Source: an uncultured Brevundimonas sp. (lineage in GTDB: Bacteria > Pseudomonadota > Alphaproteobacteria > Caulobacterales > Caulobacteraceae). Taken from it: 5,685 nucleotides of DNA. Positions 1-5,685 of this stretch are shown in pieces. Below the pieces are notes generated by a model, which was not told where the DNA came from, did not search any database, and worked only from the letters and a program-made list of their open reading frames with translations. Every line of letters starts with the position of its first letter. Position 1 is the stretch's first letter. Location of the stretch: assembly GCF_943913055.1 (NCBI RefSeq), contig NZ_CALTWS010000173.1, positions 1 to 5,685 on the forward strand, read 5' to 3'. Position numbers and translations under genes: made by a program.

Positions 1-1250
1 CCGCAGGCGTCGCAGGGGGTTTCGGACTGATAGCGGCCCAGCTCCTCACGCACCCAGGCGCTGTCGGTCTCGCGCCAGCGACGCTCCAGATTGGGCAGGA
101 CGCCCTCGAACGCTTTGACCGTCTCGTATTTGCGGGCGTTGTCGTCATAGACGAATCTGACCTTCTCGCCGCCCGAGCCGCGCAGGATCACTCCTTGCGC
201 CTTCTCCGGCAGGTCGCGCCAGGGCTTGTCCATCGAGAAGCCGTAGTGCTGGGCCAGCGATTGCAGGGTCTGGGTGTAGAGGGGCGAGGGGCCGCGCGAC
301 CAGGGCGAGACGGCCCCCTTATGCAGGCTCTTGTCGCGGTCCGGGATGACCAGATCGGCGTCGAAGGCCAGCTTGACGCCCAGGCCGTCGCAGGTGGGAC
401 AGGCCCCGAACGGATTGTTGAACGAGAACAGTCGGGGCTCGATCTCGCTGATCGTAAAGCCGGAGACCGGACAGGCGAACTTTTCGGAGAACAGCAGGCG
501 GCGCGGTTCTTCGCCTTCGGGTGCCGATGCCCACTCCGCCACAGCGATGCCGTCGGCCAGGTTCAGCGCCGTCTGGATGCTGTCGGCATACCGGGGTTCC
601 AGCCCGGCCTTGGTGACGATCCGGTCCACGACGATGTCGATGTCGTGCTTGAACTTCTTGTCCAAGGTCGGCGCGTCCTCGATGGCGTAGAACTGGCCGT
701 CGATCTTGAGCCGCTGATAGCCGGAGCGTTGCCATTCGGCGATCTCCTTGCGGTATTCGCCCTTGCGACCGCGCACGACGGGGGCCAGCAGCAGAATGCG
801 TTCGCCGTCGGGCAGGGCCGACAGCTTGTCGACCATCATGGAGACGGTCTGGCTTTCGATCGGCAGGCCGGTCGCGGGGGAGTAGGGGACGCCGACCCGC
901 GCCCACAGCAGGCGCATGTAATCGTGGATCTCGGTGACCGTACCGACGGTCGACCGCGGGTTCTTGGACGTCGTCTTCTGTTCGATCGAGATGGCCGGCG
1001 ACAGGCCCTCGATCAGGTCTACGTCTGGCTTGCCCATCAGTTCAAGGAACTGGCGGGCGTAGGCCGACAGGCTCTCGACATAGCGGCGCTGGCCCTCGGC
1101 ATAGATGGTGTCGAACGCCAGCGAGGATTTGCCCGAGCCCGACAGGCCGGTCATGACGACCAGCTTCTCGCGCGGGATATCGACGTCCACGCCCTTGAGA
1201 TTGTGCTCGCGGGCGCCGCGCACGCGGATGAAGTTGTGCTTTTCAGTCAT
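1..1250 (-). CDS. uvrA: UvrABC excinuclease subunit A, N-terminal 416 residues (partial)
   Basis: UvrA is the ATP-driven damage-recognition subunit of bacterial nucleotide excision repair; it loads UvrB at DNA lesions in the cytoplasm. The minus-strand frame begins MTEKHNFIRVRGAREHNLKG and reads open to the window edge. Visible landmarks are Walker A GLSGSGKS (residues 35-42), RRYVESLSAYARQFL (about 55-69), the Q-loop region SIEQKT (88-93), the UvrB-binding region (roughly 130-245), and the zinc-bearing insertion domain with C260-P-V-S263 and C284-P-T-C287. A further pair, C413-D-A-C416, lies at the edge and matches the first signature-domain zinc site. The usual family length is about 940-1000 residues, so more than half the gene lies to the left. 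The ATG at 1250 gives the expected family N terminus, although only a weak GGAC Shine-Dalgarno precedes it. S263 stands where E. coli UvrA has a zinc-ligand cysteine. An SOS box lies 82 bp upstream. The identification is very secure. Confidence 0.98.
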   Translation of the reverse strand, partial: MTEKHNFIRVRGAREHNLKGVDVDIPREKLVVMTGLSGSGKSSLAFDTIYAEGQRRYVESLSAYARQFLELMGKPDVDLIEGLSPAISIEQKTTSKNPRSTVGTVTEIHDYMRLLWARVGVPYSPATGLPIESQTVSMMVDKLSALPDGERILLLAPVVRGRKGEYRKEIAEWQRSGYQRLKIDGQFYAIEDAPTLDKKFKHDIDIVVDRIVTKAGLEPRYADSIQTALNLADGIAVAEWASAPEGEEPRRLLFSEKFACPVSGFTISEIEPRLFSFNNPFGACPTCDGLGVKLAFDADLVIPDRDKSLHKGAVSPWSRGPSPLYTQTLQSLAQHYGFSMDKPWRDLPEKAQGVILRGSGGEKVRFVYDDNARKYETVKAFEGVLPNLERRWRETDSAWVREELGRYQSETPCDAC

Positions 1251-1315
1251 GAGGTCCGAGAGAACGCGGGAGGCCGGGCCTGGGTCCCGTGCGACAGCGC
1301 TATATGGGGATCGAT

Positions 1316-1343
1316 TTGCCGATTTCAGCAAGAACAATATAAG
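1316..1343 (+). promoter_or_regulatory. Possible promoter towards the lipoprotein gene, overlapping the SOS box
   Basis: The plus strand has TTGCCG (1316-1321), a 16-bp spacer and TATAAG (1338-1343), a good sigma-70-like pair. The -10 sits inside the GAAC-N7-GAAC box and shares bases with the oppositely oriented uvrA -10. Transcription would begin near 1350, leaving a leader of about 70 nt before the lipoprotein ATG. If real, LexA would repress both directions. Promoter calls from sequence in high-GC genomes are unreliable, but an AT-rich pair in this setting is worth recording. Confidence 0.4.
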
Positions 1344-1346
1344 AAC
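1332..1346. promoter_or_regulatory. LexA-binding SOS box (GAAC-N7-GAAC)
   Basis: The sequence GAACAATATAAGAAC is an exact GAAC-N7-GAAC direct repeat, reading GTTC-N7-GTTC on the uvrA strand. This is the established LexA operator type in Alphaproteobacteria such as Caulobacter and Rhodobacter, and uvrA is a classical SOS gene. It lies between the divergent starts of uvrA (82 bp away) and the lipoprotein gene (75 bp away). Its AT-rich spacer coincides with -10-like hexamers on both strands, so bound LexA would be expected to block RNA polymerase. The motif match is seen directly; LexA occupancy is inferred from the family and context. Confidence 0.85.
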
Positions 1347-1363
1347 ATGTGGTGACGGCCAAG
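1336..1363 (-). promoter_or_regulatory. Possible uvrA promoter overlapping the SOS box
   Basis: On the minus strand a -10-like TATATT (1336-1341) lies wholly within the LexA-box spacer. A -35-like CTTGGC (1358-1363) lies 16 bp upstream of it. Transcription would start near 1329, giving a leader of about 80 nt before the uvrA ATG. A -10 inside the operator fits simple LexA repression. A second AT-rich element, CATATA near 1307-1312 with TTGCTG 19 bp upstream, is an alternative. The -35 match is mediocre, so the exact start is uncertain. Confidence 0.4.
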
Positions 1364-1367
1364 AGCG

Positions 1368-1397
1368 TTGATGTGCGCCCGCGTTTCCGCCTAGGCT
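1368..1397 (+). promoter_or_regulatory. Alternative downstream promoter for the lipoprotein gene
   Basis: TTGATG (1368-1373) and TAGGCT (1392-1397) are separated by 18 bp and would start transcription near 1404, shortly before the ribosome-binding site. The -10 is weak. This element lies outside the SOS box, so if it is the main promoter the lipoprotein gene could escape LexA control. Confidence 0.25.
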
Positions 1398-1421
1398 GAC
1401 GTACAGGTTCAGGAGTCTCGA

Positions 1422-2162
1422 ATGCGTCAGCAGAGATTGTTTGCTTCAGCGGCCGTGGTGGCGATGGCGCTGGCTGTCGCGGCCTGTTCCCGCAGAGCCG
1501 AGGACTATGCCGCCGACGTCGATCGCAGTGCCGAACAGGACGTGGTGCTGAAGACGTTGAAGGAGACCGACCCGACCTTCTATGGCCAGATCAGGGATCG
1601 TGCGGCAGGGCGGCTGGCGGCGGGCGAGACGGAGCCGGATGTCCTGGCGGCGGTGCAGAACGAGATGCGCGCCTATGGCCTGCGCCAGGCTCCCTATGTC
1701 GCGGCAGCGCCGGGTGCCTCCGTGATCGAGGTCATGCAGGCCGAGAAGGCCGTGATCGAGCATCTGCAGCGAACGGATGTCAGCACCTGTGCCCAATTCG
1801 CCATGGCCGGACTGCCCGTAGGGTACCAGCCCAATGGCCAGATGAAGGCACTCATCGACCGGGCCGCCTCGGCCCGTCTGCTGGCCGCGCAGGCGGGCAA
1901 GGCATCGCCGCAGCGGCGAAGCGAACCTAGCCAGGCGGATTTCGTGGCGGTCTATCAGACGATGCTGGACGGCGGCATGAACGAGGCCGATGCCCAGCAG
2001 TTTTTCGGCACCGGAATGGGAAGTGCGCCCGAGCGCCAGCAGTGCGACGTGACGACCGCCTTCTACAGCGCCATCCTGGCCCAGCCCAGGGCACGCGCCG
2101 AGACCGTGTCAGCCTTCATCATCAAGACGGTGGCGGAGCAGATGGCCCCTGCGGGCGGTTGA
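1422..2162 (+). CDS. Predicted lipoprotein of unknown function, 246 aa
   Basis: I do not recognise the family. The N terminus has a lipoprotein signal: two arginines in the first five residues, a hydrophobic core (about 6-19) and a lipobox V-A-A-C with the lipidated cysteine at residue 22. Signal peptidase II would therefore cut before C22, and the product would be anchored to a membrane facing the periplasm. S23-R24 follow the cysteine, with no aspartate at +2, which would favour the outer membrane under the E. coli sorting rule; whether that rule holds here is not known. The mature part is Ala- and Gln-rich and looks mainly helical, with no enzyme motif. Its only other cysteines, C123 and C208, could form one disulphide. 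The start is well supported by AGGAG at 1411-1415, 6 nt before the ATG. It is divergent from uvrA and shares a spacer containing the SOS box. Third-position GC resembles its neighbours. Confidence 0.9.
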   Translation: MRQQRLFASAAVVAMALAVAACSRRAEDYAADVDRSAEQDVVLKTLKETDPTFYGQIRDRAAGRLAAGETEPDVLAAVQNEMRAYGLRQAPYVAAAPGASVIEVMQAEKAVIEHLQRTDVSTCAQFAMAGLPVGYQPNGQMKALIDRAASARLLAAQAGKASPQRRSEPSQADFVAVYQTMLDGGMNEADAQQFFGTGMGSAPERQQCDVTTAFYSAILAQPRARAETVSAFIIKTVAEQMAPAGG

Positions 2163-2194
2163 CGCAGGGGTTGCGCGACGCGGTGCGAACCGCC
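2154..2194 (+). other. Inverted repeat at the end of the lipoprotein gene
   Basis: GGCGGTT (2154-2160) and AACCGCC (2188-2194) form a perfect 7-bp stem around a 27-nt loop that could itself fold a CGCA/TGCG stem. The left arm includes the first base of the stop codon. No T-run follows, so it does not qualify as an ordinary intrinsic terminator. It could be a weak terminator or RNA-stabilising hairpin, or simply chance in GC-rich DNA. Confidence 0.25.
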
Positions 2195-2235
2195 ATCCTC
2201 ATGGCCTGAGTGTTTGTACAGGAGCTTCGACGATC

Positions 2236-2376
2236 ATGATCAGCGCTTTGGAAATCGGTCTCGCCCTTTCCGCTGTCGCCTCGCTCGTGGTCGCCTATGT
2301 CTCGCTCCAGCCCAAACCCAAGCCTGTCCGCATCCGCGTTCGTGACGCTGGATTGCGTCGCCGCCCGAACACCTGA
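2236..2376 (+). CDS. Small ORF for a possible single-pass membrane peptide, 46 aa
   Basis: The ORF opens at ATG 2236 and closes at TGA 2374-2376. It encodes a hydrophobic stretch (about residues 4-24, containing IGLALSAVASLVVAYVSL), then a proline/lysine turn (QPKPKP, 25-30) and an arginine-rich tail. That is the layout of a small N-out or leaderless single-pass inner-membrane protein with a cytoplasmic basic tail. AGGAG at 2220-2224 precedes the ATG, but the 11-nt spacing is longer than ideal. Codons before the overlap mostly end in G or C, as in neighbouring genes. Its last 80 bp overlap the start of the ABC-F gene in a different frame. It could be an independent microprotein, a leader peptide affecting ABC-F translation, or a chance ORF. 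No function is assigned. Confidence 0.45.
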   Translation: MISALEIGLALSAVASLVVAYVSLQPKPKPVRIRVRDAGLRRRPNT

Positions 2377-3931
2377 CGGGCATACACTTTTCGACAATCT
2401 GAGCCTGGCCCTCGGCCGGGAGCGCACCGGACTGGTGGGCCGCAACGGTGTGGGCAAGACCACGCTGCTGCGCCTTGTCGTGGGTCTGGATGATCCGGTC
2501 GAAGGACAGGTCGTGCGCGCCGGTCGGGTGGGGTGGCTGCCGCAGGGGGCGGCACACTCGAGCGAAACGGTGGCCGAAACCTTGGGTGTCGCCGAGCCAC
2601 TGGCCGTGCTTAACAGGGTTCTGGAGGGCTGTGGCATGGCCGACGACCTCGACAAAGCCAATTGGGATCTCGAGGCGCGGATTGATGAAGCGCTCGCGCA
2701 GGTCGGACTGACCGGACTGGATATGGACCGCTGCGCCGAAACCCTGAGTGGCGGCGAACAGACGCGGCTGCGGCTGGCGGCCCGGTTGCTGGATGCGCCG
2801 GACCTGCTGGCGCTGGACGAGCCGACCAATCACCTCGATGCGGAGGGGCGGCGTCTGATCGGGGGGGTGCTGGAGCGGTGGTCGGGCGGCGTGCTGGTGG
2901 TCAGTCACGACCGGGAACTGCTGCGCCGGATGGACCGGATCGTCGAACTCTCGTCGCTGGGGCAGCGCGTCTATGGCGGGAACTACGACCTCTACGCCGA
3001 GCGCAAGGCTGCAGAGCGGGCGGCCGCGGTCCAGACGCTGGAAACGGCGACACGGGACATGGATCGCGCTGCGCGTGAGGGTCGCCAGGCGCTGGAGCGG
3101 AAGGCGCGCCGCGACCGGGCGGGCAAGGTGGCGCGCGCTGCAAGCTCCGATCCCAAGATCCTGCTGGATGCGCGTGCCGAGCGGGCCGAACGGAGCGGGG
3201 GGCGTCTGGAGCTGCTGGTCGAACGTCAGGTGTCGGAAGCGAATGCCGCCCGCGCCGAAGCGGAGCAGGCGGTCGAGCGAGTCCGCGAACTGGCAATCTC
3301 GCTGCCATCGTCCGGTCTGGCCAGCGATCGGACGGTGGCGGTGCTGGAGGATGTGGCGTGGCAGTCGCCGGAGGGTGCGCCGGTGCCGGACGGGCTGAGC
3401 CTGCGGATCACCGGACCGGAGCGGCTGGCGATCACCGGGCCGAACGGCGCGGGCAAGACGACAGTGCTGAAAATGCTGGCGGGCGCGATTTTGCCGACGC
3501 GCGGCAGTGTGTCCCGGGCGGTGCGCACGGCATGGCTGGATCAGGACATGGCTCTGCTGCGTCCGGACGAAACGGTTCTGGACGCCTGGATGCGACTGAA
3601 CCCTGTAGCGTCGAGAAACGAGGCTCACGCCGCTCTGGCCCGGTTTCTGTTCCGCAATGTGGCGGCGCAAAAGCGGGTCGATGTCTTGTCGGGCGGCGAG
3701 CGATTGAGGGCGGCGCTGGCCTGCGTCATCGGCCTTCAGCCGCCGCAGCTTCTGATTCTGGACGAGCCGACCAACCATTTGGACCTCGACTCGATCCGAG
3801 CCGTAGAGGCCGCGCTGATCTGCTATGACGGTGCCCTGGTGGTCGCCAGCCACGATACGGATTTTCTGGAGGCGATGGGCATCACCCGAACGCTGGACCT
3901 GGGTCAGCCCCAGCCGACGACTTCGCCCTGA
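2297..3931 (+). CDS. ABC-F family ATP-binding protein, 544 aa, twin nucleotide-binding domains
   Basis: ABC-F proteins are soluble twin-ATPase factors without membrane domains. They bind the ribosomal E site, where their interdomain linker reaches towards the P-site tRNA; members act as translation factors or protect ribosomes from antibiotics. Domain 1 shows Walker A GRNGVGKT (48-55), signature LSGGEQ (150-155), Walker B LLALDEPTNHLD (170-181) and switch histidine H204. The charged, Ala/Arg/Glu-rich linker (about 215-340) should form the two-helix tRNA-contacting arm. Domain 2 shows GPNGAGKT (381-388), LSGGE (464-468), LLILDEPTNHLD (485-496) and H519. Both catalytic glutamates are present, so both sites look active. 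It lacks a large Arm insertion in domain 1 and a C-terminal extension. The exact subfamily (Uup-like or other) cannot be fixed by eye. ATG 2297 has no clear Shine-Dalgarno; GTG 2345 is an alternative start that would still keep the whole ATPase core. Confidence 0.93.
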   Translation: MSRSSPNPSLSASAFVTLDCVAARTPDGHTLFDNLSLALGRERTGLVGRNGVGKTTLLRLVVGLDDPVEGQVVRAGRVGWLPQGAAHSSETVAETLGVAEPLAVLNRVLEGCGMADDLDKANWDLEARIDEALAQVGLTGLDMDRCAETLSGGEQTRLRLAARLLDAPDLLALDEPTNHLDAEGRRLIGGVLERWSGGVLVVSHDRELLRRMDRIVELSSLGQRVYGGNYDLYAERKAAERAAAVQTLETATRDMDRAAREGRQALERKARRDRAGKVARAASSDPKILLDARAERAERSGGRLELLVERQVSEANAARAEAEQAVERVRELAISLPSSGLASDRTVAVLEDVAWQSPEGAPVPDGLSLRITGPERLAITGPNGAGKTTVLKMLAGAILPTRGSVSRAVRTAWLDQDMALLRPDETVLDAWMRLNPVASRNEAHAALARFLFRNVAAQKRVDVLSGGERLRAALACVIGLQPPQLLILDEPTNHLDLDSIRAVEAALICYDGALVVASHDTDFLEAMGITRTLDLGQPQPTTSP

Positions 3932-5496
3932 CGGCGGGCGGCGACGGGGCCCGAGCCCGAGGACAGGCGCAGGACCGGCTCGGCGGTCGCCTTGCCGAAC
4001 AGCCAGCCCTGGCCATAGGTGACACCCATGGTCCGCAGCTTCGCGGCCTGGGCCTCGGTCTCGATCATCTCGGCCACGGTCGCGATCTTCAGATCGGTGC
4101 ACAGATCGACCAGATGGCTGATCAGCTTCTGGGCTCTTTCGGTCTCGCAGACATTCTGAACGAAGCTGCCGTCGATCTTGACCGTGTCGAGTGGCAGGCG
4201 GCTGAGATAGTCGAAGGAGGCGGCCCCGACTCCGAAATCGTCGAGGCAGATGTGGATGCCAACCTTCTTCAGGGCCTTGAGCCTGCGGTCGGCGGCCTCG
4301 AGGTCGGCGAGGGCGGCGGTTTCGGTGACCTCGACCATCAGACGCTTGCGTAGATCGGGCTTGCTGGCCGTCAAACCCAGCAGACCCTGGATATAGGAAT
4401 CACTGGCCAACGATGCGCCCGACACATTGATGGCCACCTTGATCAGGCCGAAGCCCGAGCGCTGCATTTGCGCCAGGGCCTTTTCAGCGACCGCAAGGTC
4501 GAAGGCCTGAATCAGGGCCATCTCCTCGGCCATCTTGATGGTGGCGGCCGGTCCGCCCGAGCGGAACCGCGACAGGGCCTCGAAATGATGGACCGCCCCC
4601 GACTTCAGATCGACGATCGGCTGATAGTGCAGGGCGAAGTCGCGGGTTTCGACCACGGTGTTGAAGGCGTCGGCCTCTCGCATCGTCGCCTTGAGGCGTT
4701 CGCTGAACCCGGAGCCGGCGGCCTCGATGCCGTCGTCCTTGAGGCAGTCCTCCAGTGCCATGCGGAGGGCCCGCAGGGCCATGCCGGGAGAGGTGCCGCC
4801 AGCAAGGGTCGCCTCGGTGCTGCGCACCATCAGCTCGACGCCCTCGTCCAGAGCCGCCTGACGGATTTCAGCGGCCAGATCGGTCTTGTCGCCGGTCAGG
4901 CGGATGACGGCGAAGCGCTTTTCCGACAGTTGGGCGGCGCTGCCACCGTCGACCGAAGACGCCTGCAACACGGACTCGATCTGGGCCGTCGCCCGGCTGT
5001 GTTCGGCATTGTTGCGATCAAGCCCCGACACCTCGACGAAGGAGAAGGACATGTCGGCGGTCGGATCGTCGGCCATGATCTGTCGGGTGTGATCGACCAG
5101 GCCATCGGACGTCAGCATCTCCTTTGGCGGAGCCTTGGCCTCGCTGAAGGCCTCGCCATCCCAGGTGAGGGAGCAGGAGAGGGCGGGAGCCAGTTCCGGA
5201 AGGCTGAAGGCCCGGAAGCGGGCGCGGCGGACCATGCCATCGTTTCCGCTAACGACAATCTGGAGCTCGGAGGTACGACCGCCCGACTGCAGGGCATGCA
5301 GGGCCTTGGCGACCGGTTGTCGGCTGGTAGCGGTCAGAATGTCGGTGAAGCGCTTGCCGCTCCAGAGCCGTCCGGGGTCTGCACCGGCAGTGACGCCGGC
5401 CCCGAGGGCGAGCGTGACCTTGGTGTCGCCGTCGACCTCGACCAGCACATCGGCGGCGGCAAAGGCGAGGCCCAGAAGGCGGGATTGGAAACTCAT
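3904..5496 (-). CDS. EAL-domain cyclic-di-GMP phosphodiesterase with N-terminal PAS-like and degenerate GGDEF-like regions, 530 aa
   Basis: EAL domains hydrolyse cyclic-di-GMP to pGpG, lowering the signal that favours sessile growth. The C-terminal domain (about 275-510) keeps the expected catalytic set: E306 in EALSR, N357 in INVSG, E389 and E392 in EVTE, D419-D420 in DDFG, K440 in KID, E476 and E479 in AEMIE, and Q496 in QGWLF. It is therefore probably active. Residues about 10-112 resemble a small PAS-type sensor (DVLVEVDGD near the start, a strand-rich end). Residues about 148-255 look like a decayed GGDEF domain in which SEKRF (191-195) occupies the GGDEF signature, so no cyclase activity is expected and a regulatory role is likely. 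No signal peptide or membrane segment is visible, so it should be cytoplasmic. ATG 5496 is the first start after an in-frame TGA a few bases upstream; no strong Shine-Dalgarno is seen. Its 3' end overlaps the convergent ABC-F gene by 28 bp. The EAL call is firm; the two N-terminal domain calls are inference. Confidence 0.93.
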   Translation of the reverse strand: MSFQSRLLGLAFAAADVLVEVDGDTKVTLALGAGVTAGADPGRLWSGKRFTDILTATSRQPVAKALHALQSGGRTSELQIVVSGNDGMVRRARFRAFSLPELAPALSCSLTWDGEAFSEAKAPPKEMLTSDGLVDHTRQIMADDPTADMSFSFVEVSGLDRNNAEHSRATAQIESVLQASSVDGGSAAQLSEKRFAVIRLTGDKTDLAAEIRQAALDEGVELMVRSTEATLAGGTSPGMALRALRMALEDCLKDDGIEAAGSGFSERLKATMREADAFNTVVETRDFALHYQPIVDLKSGAVHHFEALSRFRSGGPAATIKMAEEMALIQAFDLAVAEKALAQMQRSGFGLIKVAINVSGASLASDSYIQGLLGLTASKPDLRKRLMVEVTETAALADLEAADRRLKALKKVGIHICLDDFGVGAASFDYLSRLPLDTVKIDGSFVQNVCETERAQKLISHLVDLCTDLKIATVAEMIETEAQAAKLRTMGVTYGQGWLFGKATAEPVLRLSSGSGPVAARRQGEVVGWG

Positions 5497-5505
5497 GACC
5501 GGTCA
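5496..5505. repeat. Perfect 10-bp palindrome at the EAL gene start
   Basis: TGACCGGTCA is a perfect palindrome that overlaps the first base of the EAL start codon and fills the space where a Shine-Dalgarno would lie. A further CCGG occurs at 5510-5513. It could be an operator half or a small RNA hairpin, but palindromes of this length also arise by chance in several kilobases of GC-rich DNA. Confidence 0.3.
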
Positions 5506-5573
5506 GATACCGGATAAGGCTGAAAACAATGGTCCATGAACAGGCTTAACCGATTGCTTCCAAAGGTTTGTGG

Positions 5574-5685
5574 CTAAGCTTGTGCGTTGTAGGCGACGGC
5601 CCTTCCGTCGGCGGCACTGGCACGCCCGGAGGCCCCATATGCGGAGGGCGACCCGCGCTGGCTGGCGACCTCGGCGGCGATGGTC
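5574..5685 (-). CDS. Possible 3' end of an unidentified gene (partial)
   Basis: A minus-strand frame enters from the right edge and reads 36 residues (beginning TIAAEVASQRG, ending AVAYNAQA) to a TAG at 5574-5576. About three quarters of its codons end in G or C, as in the real genes here. The tail is Ala/Gly/Ser-rich and I recognise no family. If real, it is co-oriented with the EAL gene and ends 77 bp before that gene's ATG, so the two could share a transcript. A plus-strand frame over the same bases also reads open from just after a TAG at 5590-5592, but has no usable start until an ATG at 5680 that lacks a Shine-Dalgarno. Evidence for the minus frame is therefore modest. Confidence 0.35.
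   Translation of the reverse strand, partial: TIAAEVASQRGSPSAYGASGRASAADGRAVAYNAQA

Noticed and set aside
418..430. Second GAAC pair (GAACGAGAAC) as another SOS box
   Set aside because: The spacer is 2 bp rather than 7 and it lies deep inside the uvrA coding sequence.
195..1355. Plus-strand 386-codon open frame across the left region
   Set aside because: It is the antisense shadow of uvrA, whose minus-strand frame has unmistakable Walker A, Q-loop and zinc motifs; long antisense frames are expected in high-GC coding DNA.
2154..2194. Intrinsic terminator after the lipoprotein gene
   Set aside because: The stem is only 7 bp with a 27-nt loop and no following T-run, so it is listed only as an inverted repeat.
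2240..4102. Minus-strand 620-codon open frame opposite the ABC-F gene
   Set aside because: Its translation is Arg/Gln/His-rich with no domain motifs, and it spans both the ABC-F gene and the EAL gene end; the ABC-F frame has two full sets of ATPase motifs.
4468..5517. Plus-strand 349-codon open frame opposite the EAL gene
   Set aside because: It is Gly/Asp/Leu-rich low-information sequence and the complement of a frame with every EAL catalytic motif.
5546..5551. TTAACC as a possible CtrA-binding site upstream of the EAL gene
   Set aside because: Only one half-site is present; there is no second TTAA at the required 7-bp spacing on either side.
5497..5573. Sigma-70 promoter for the EAL gene
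   Set aside because: Combinations such as TTGGAA with TTCATG, or TTCATG with TTATCC, have acceptable spacing but poor -10 matches; none was convincing enough to annotate.

Overview
The window is high-GC, gene-dense DNA with strong G/C bias at third codon positions, and it looks chromosomal. The protein types and an exact GAAC-N7-GAAC direct repeat ahead of uvrA (the LexA operator type of Alphaproteobacteria) point to an alphaproteobacterium, most likely of the Caulobacter/Brevundimonas group. That placement is inference from composition and motif style, not a database match.

Layout, left to right. Positions 1-1250 (minus) hold the N-terminal 416 residues of the excision-repair ATPase UvrA, cut by the left edge. 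A 171-bp divergent intergenic region (1251-1421) carries the SOS box and overlapping promoter-like elements facing both ways. Positions 1422-2162 (plus) encode an unrecognised 246-residue predicted lipoprotein. Positions 2236-2376 (plus) hold a 46-codon ORF for a possible single-pass membrane peptide; its 3' end overlaps, in another frame, the start of the next gene. Positions 2297-3931 (plus) encode a compact 544-residue ABC-F protein with two complete ATPase domains. Positions 3904-5496 (minus) encode a 530-residue cyclic-di-GMP phosphodiesterase-type EAL protein whose 3' end overlaps the ABC-F gene tail to tail by 28 bp. The last 189 bp hold the EAL gene's upstream region and, at 5574-5685 (minus), what may be the 3' end of a further gene.

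The genes do not form one pathway. UvrA is DNA-damage repair, ABC-F proteins act on the ribosome, and the EAL protein belongs to second-messenger signalling. The links worth noting are regulatory. The LexA box sits where it could control uvrA and, through a promoter-like element facing the other way, the lipoprotein gene. The small ORF could be a free-standing membrane peptide or a leader coupled to ABC-F translation. No mobile element, CRISPR array, tRNA or rRNA was seen, and no new multi-gene system is evident. The best leads are the shared SOS operator and the overlapping small ORF.
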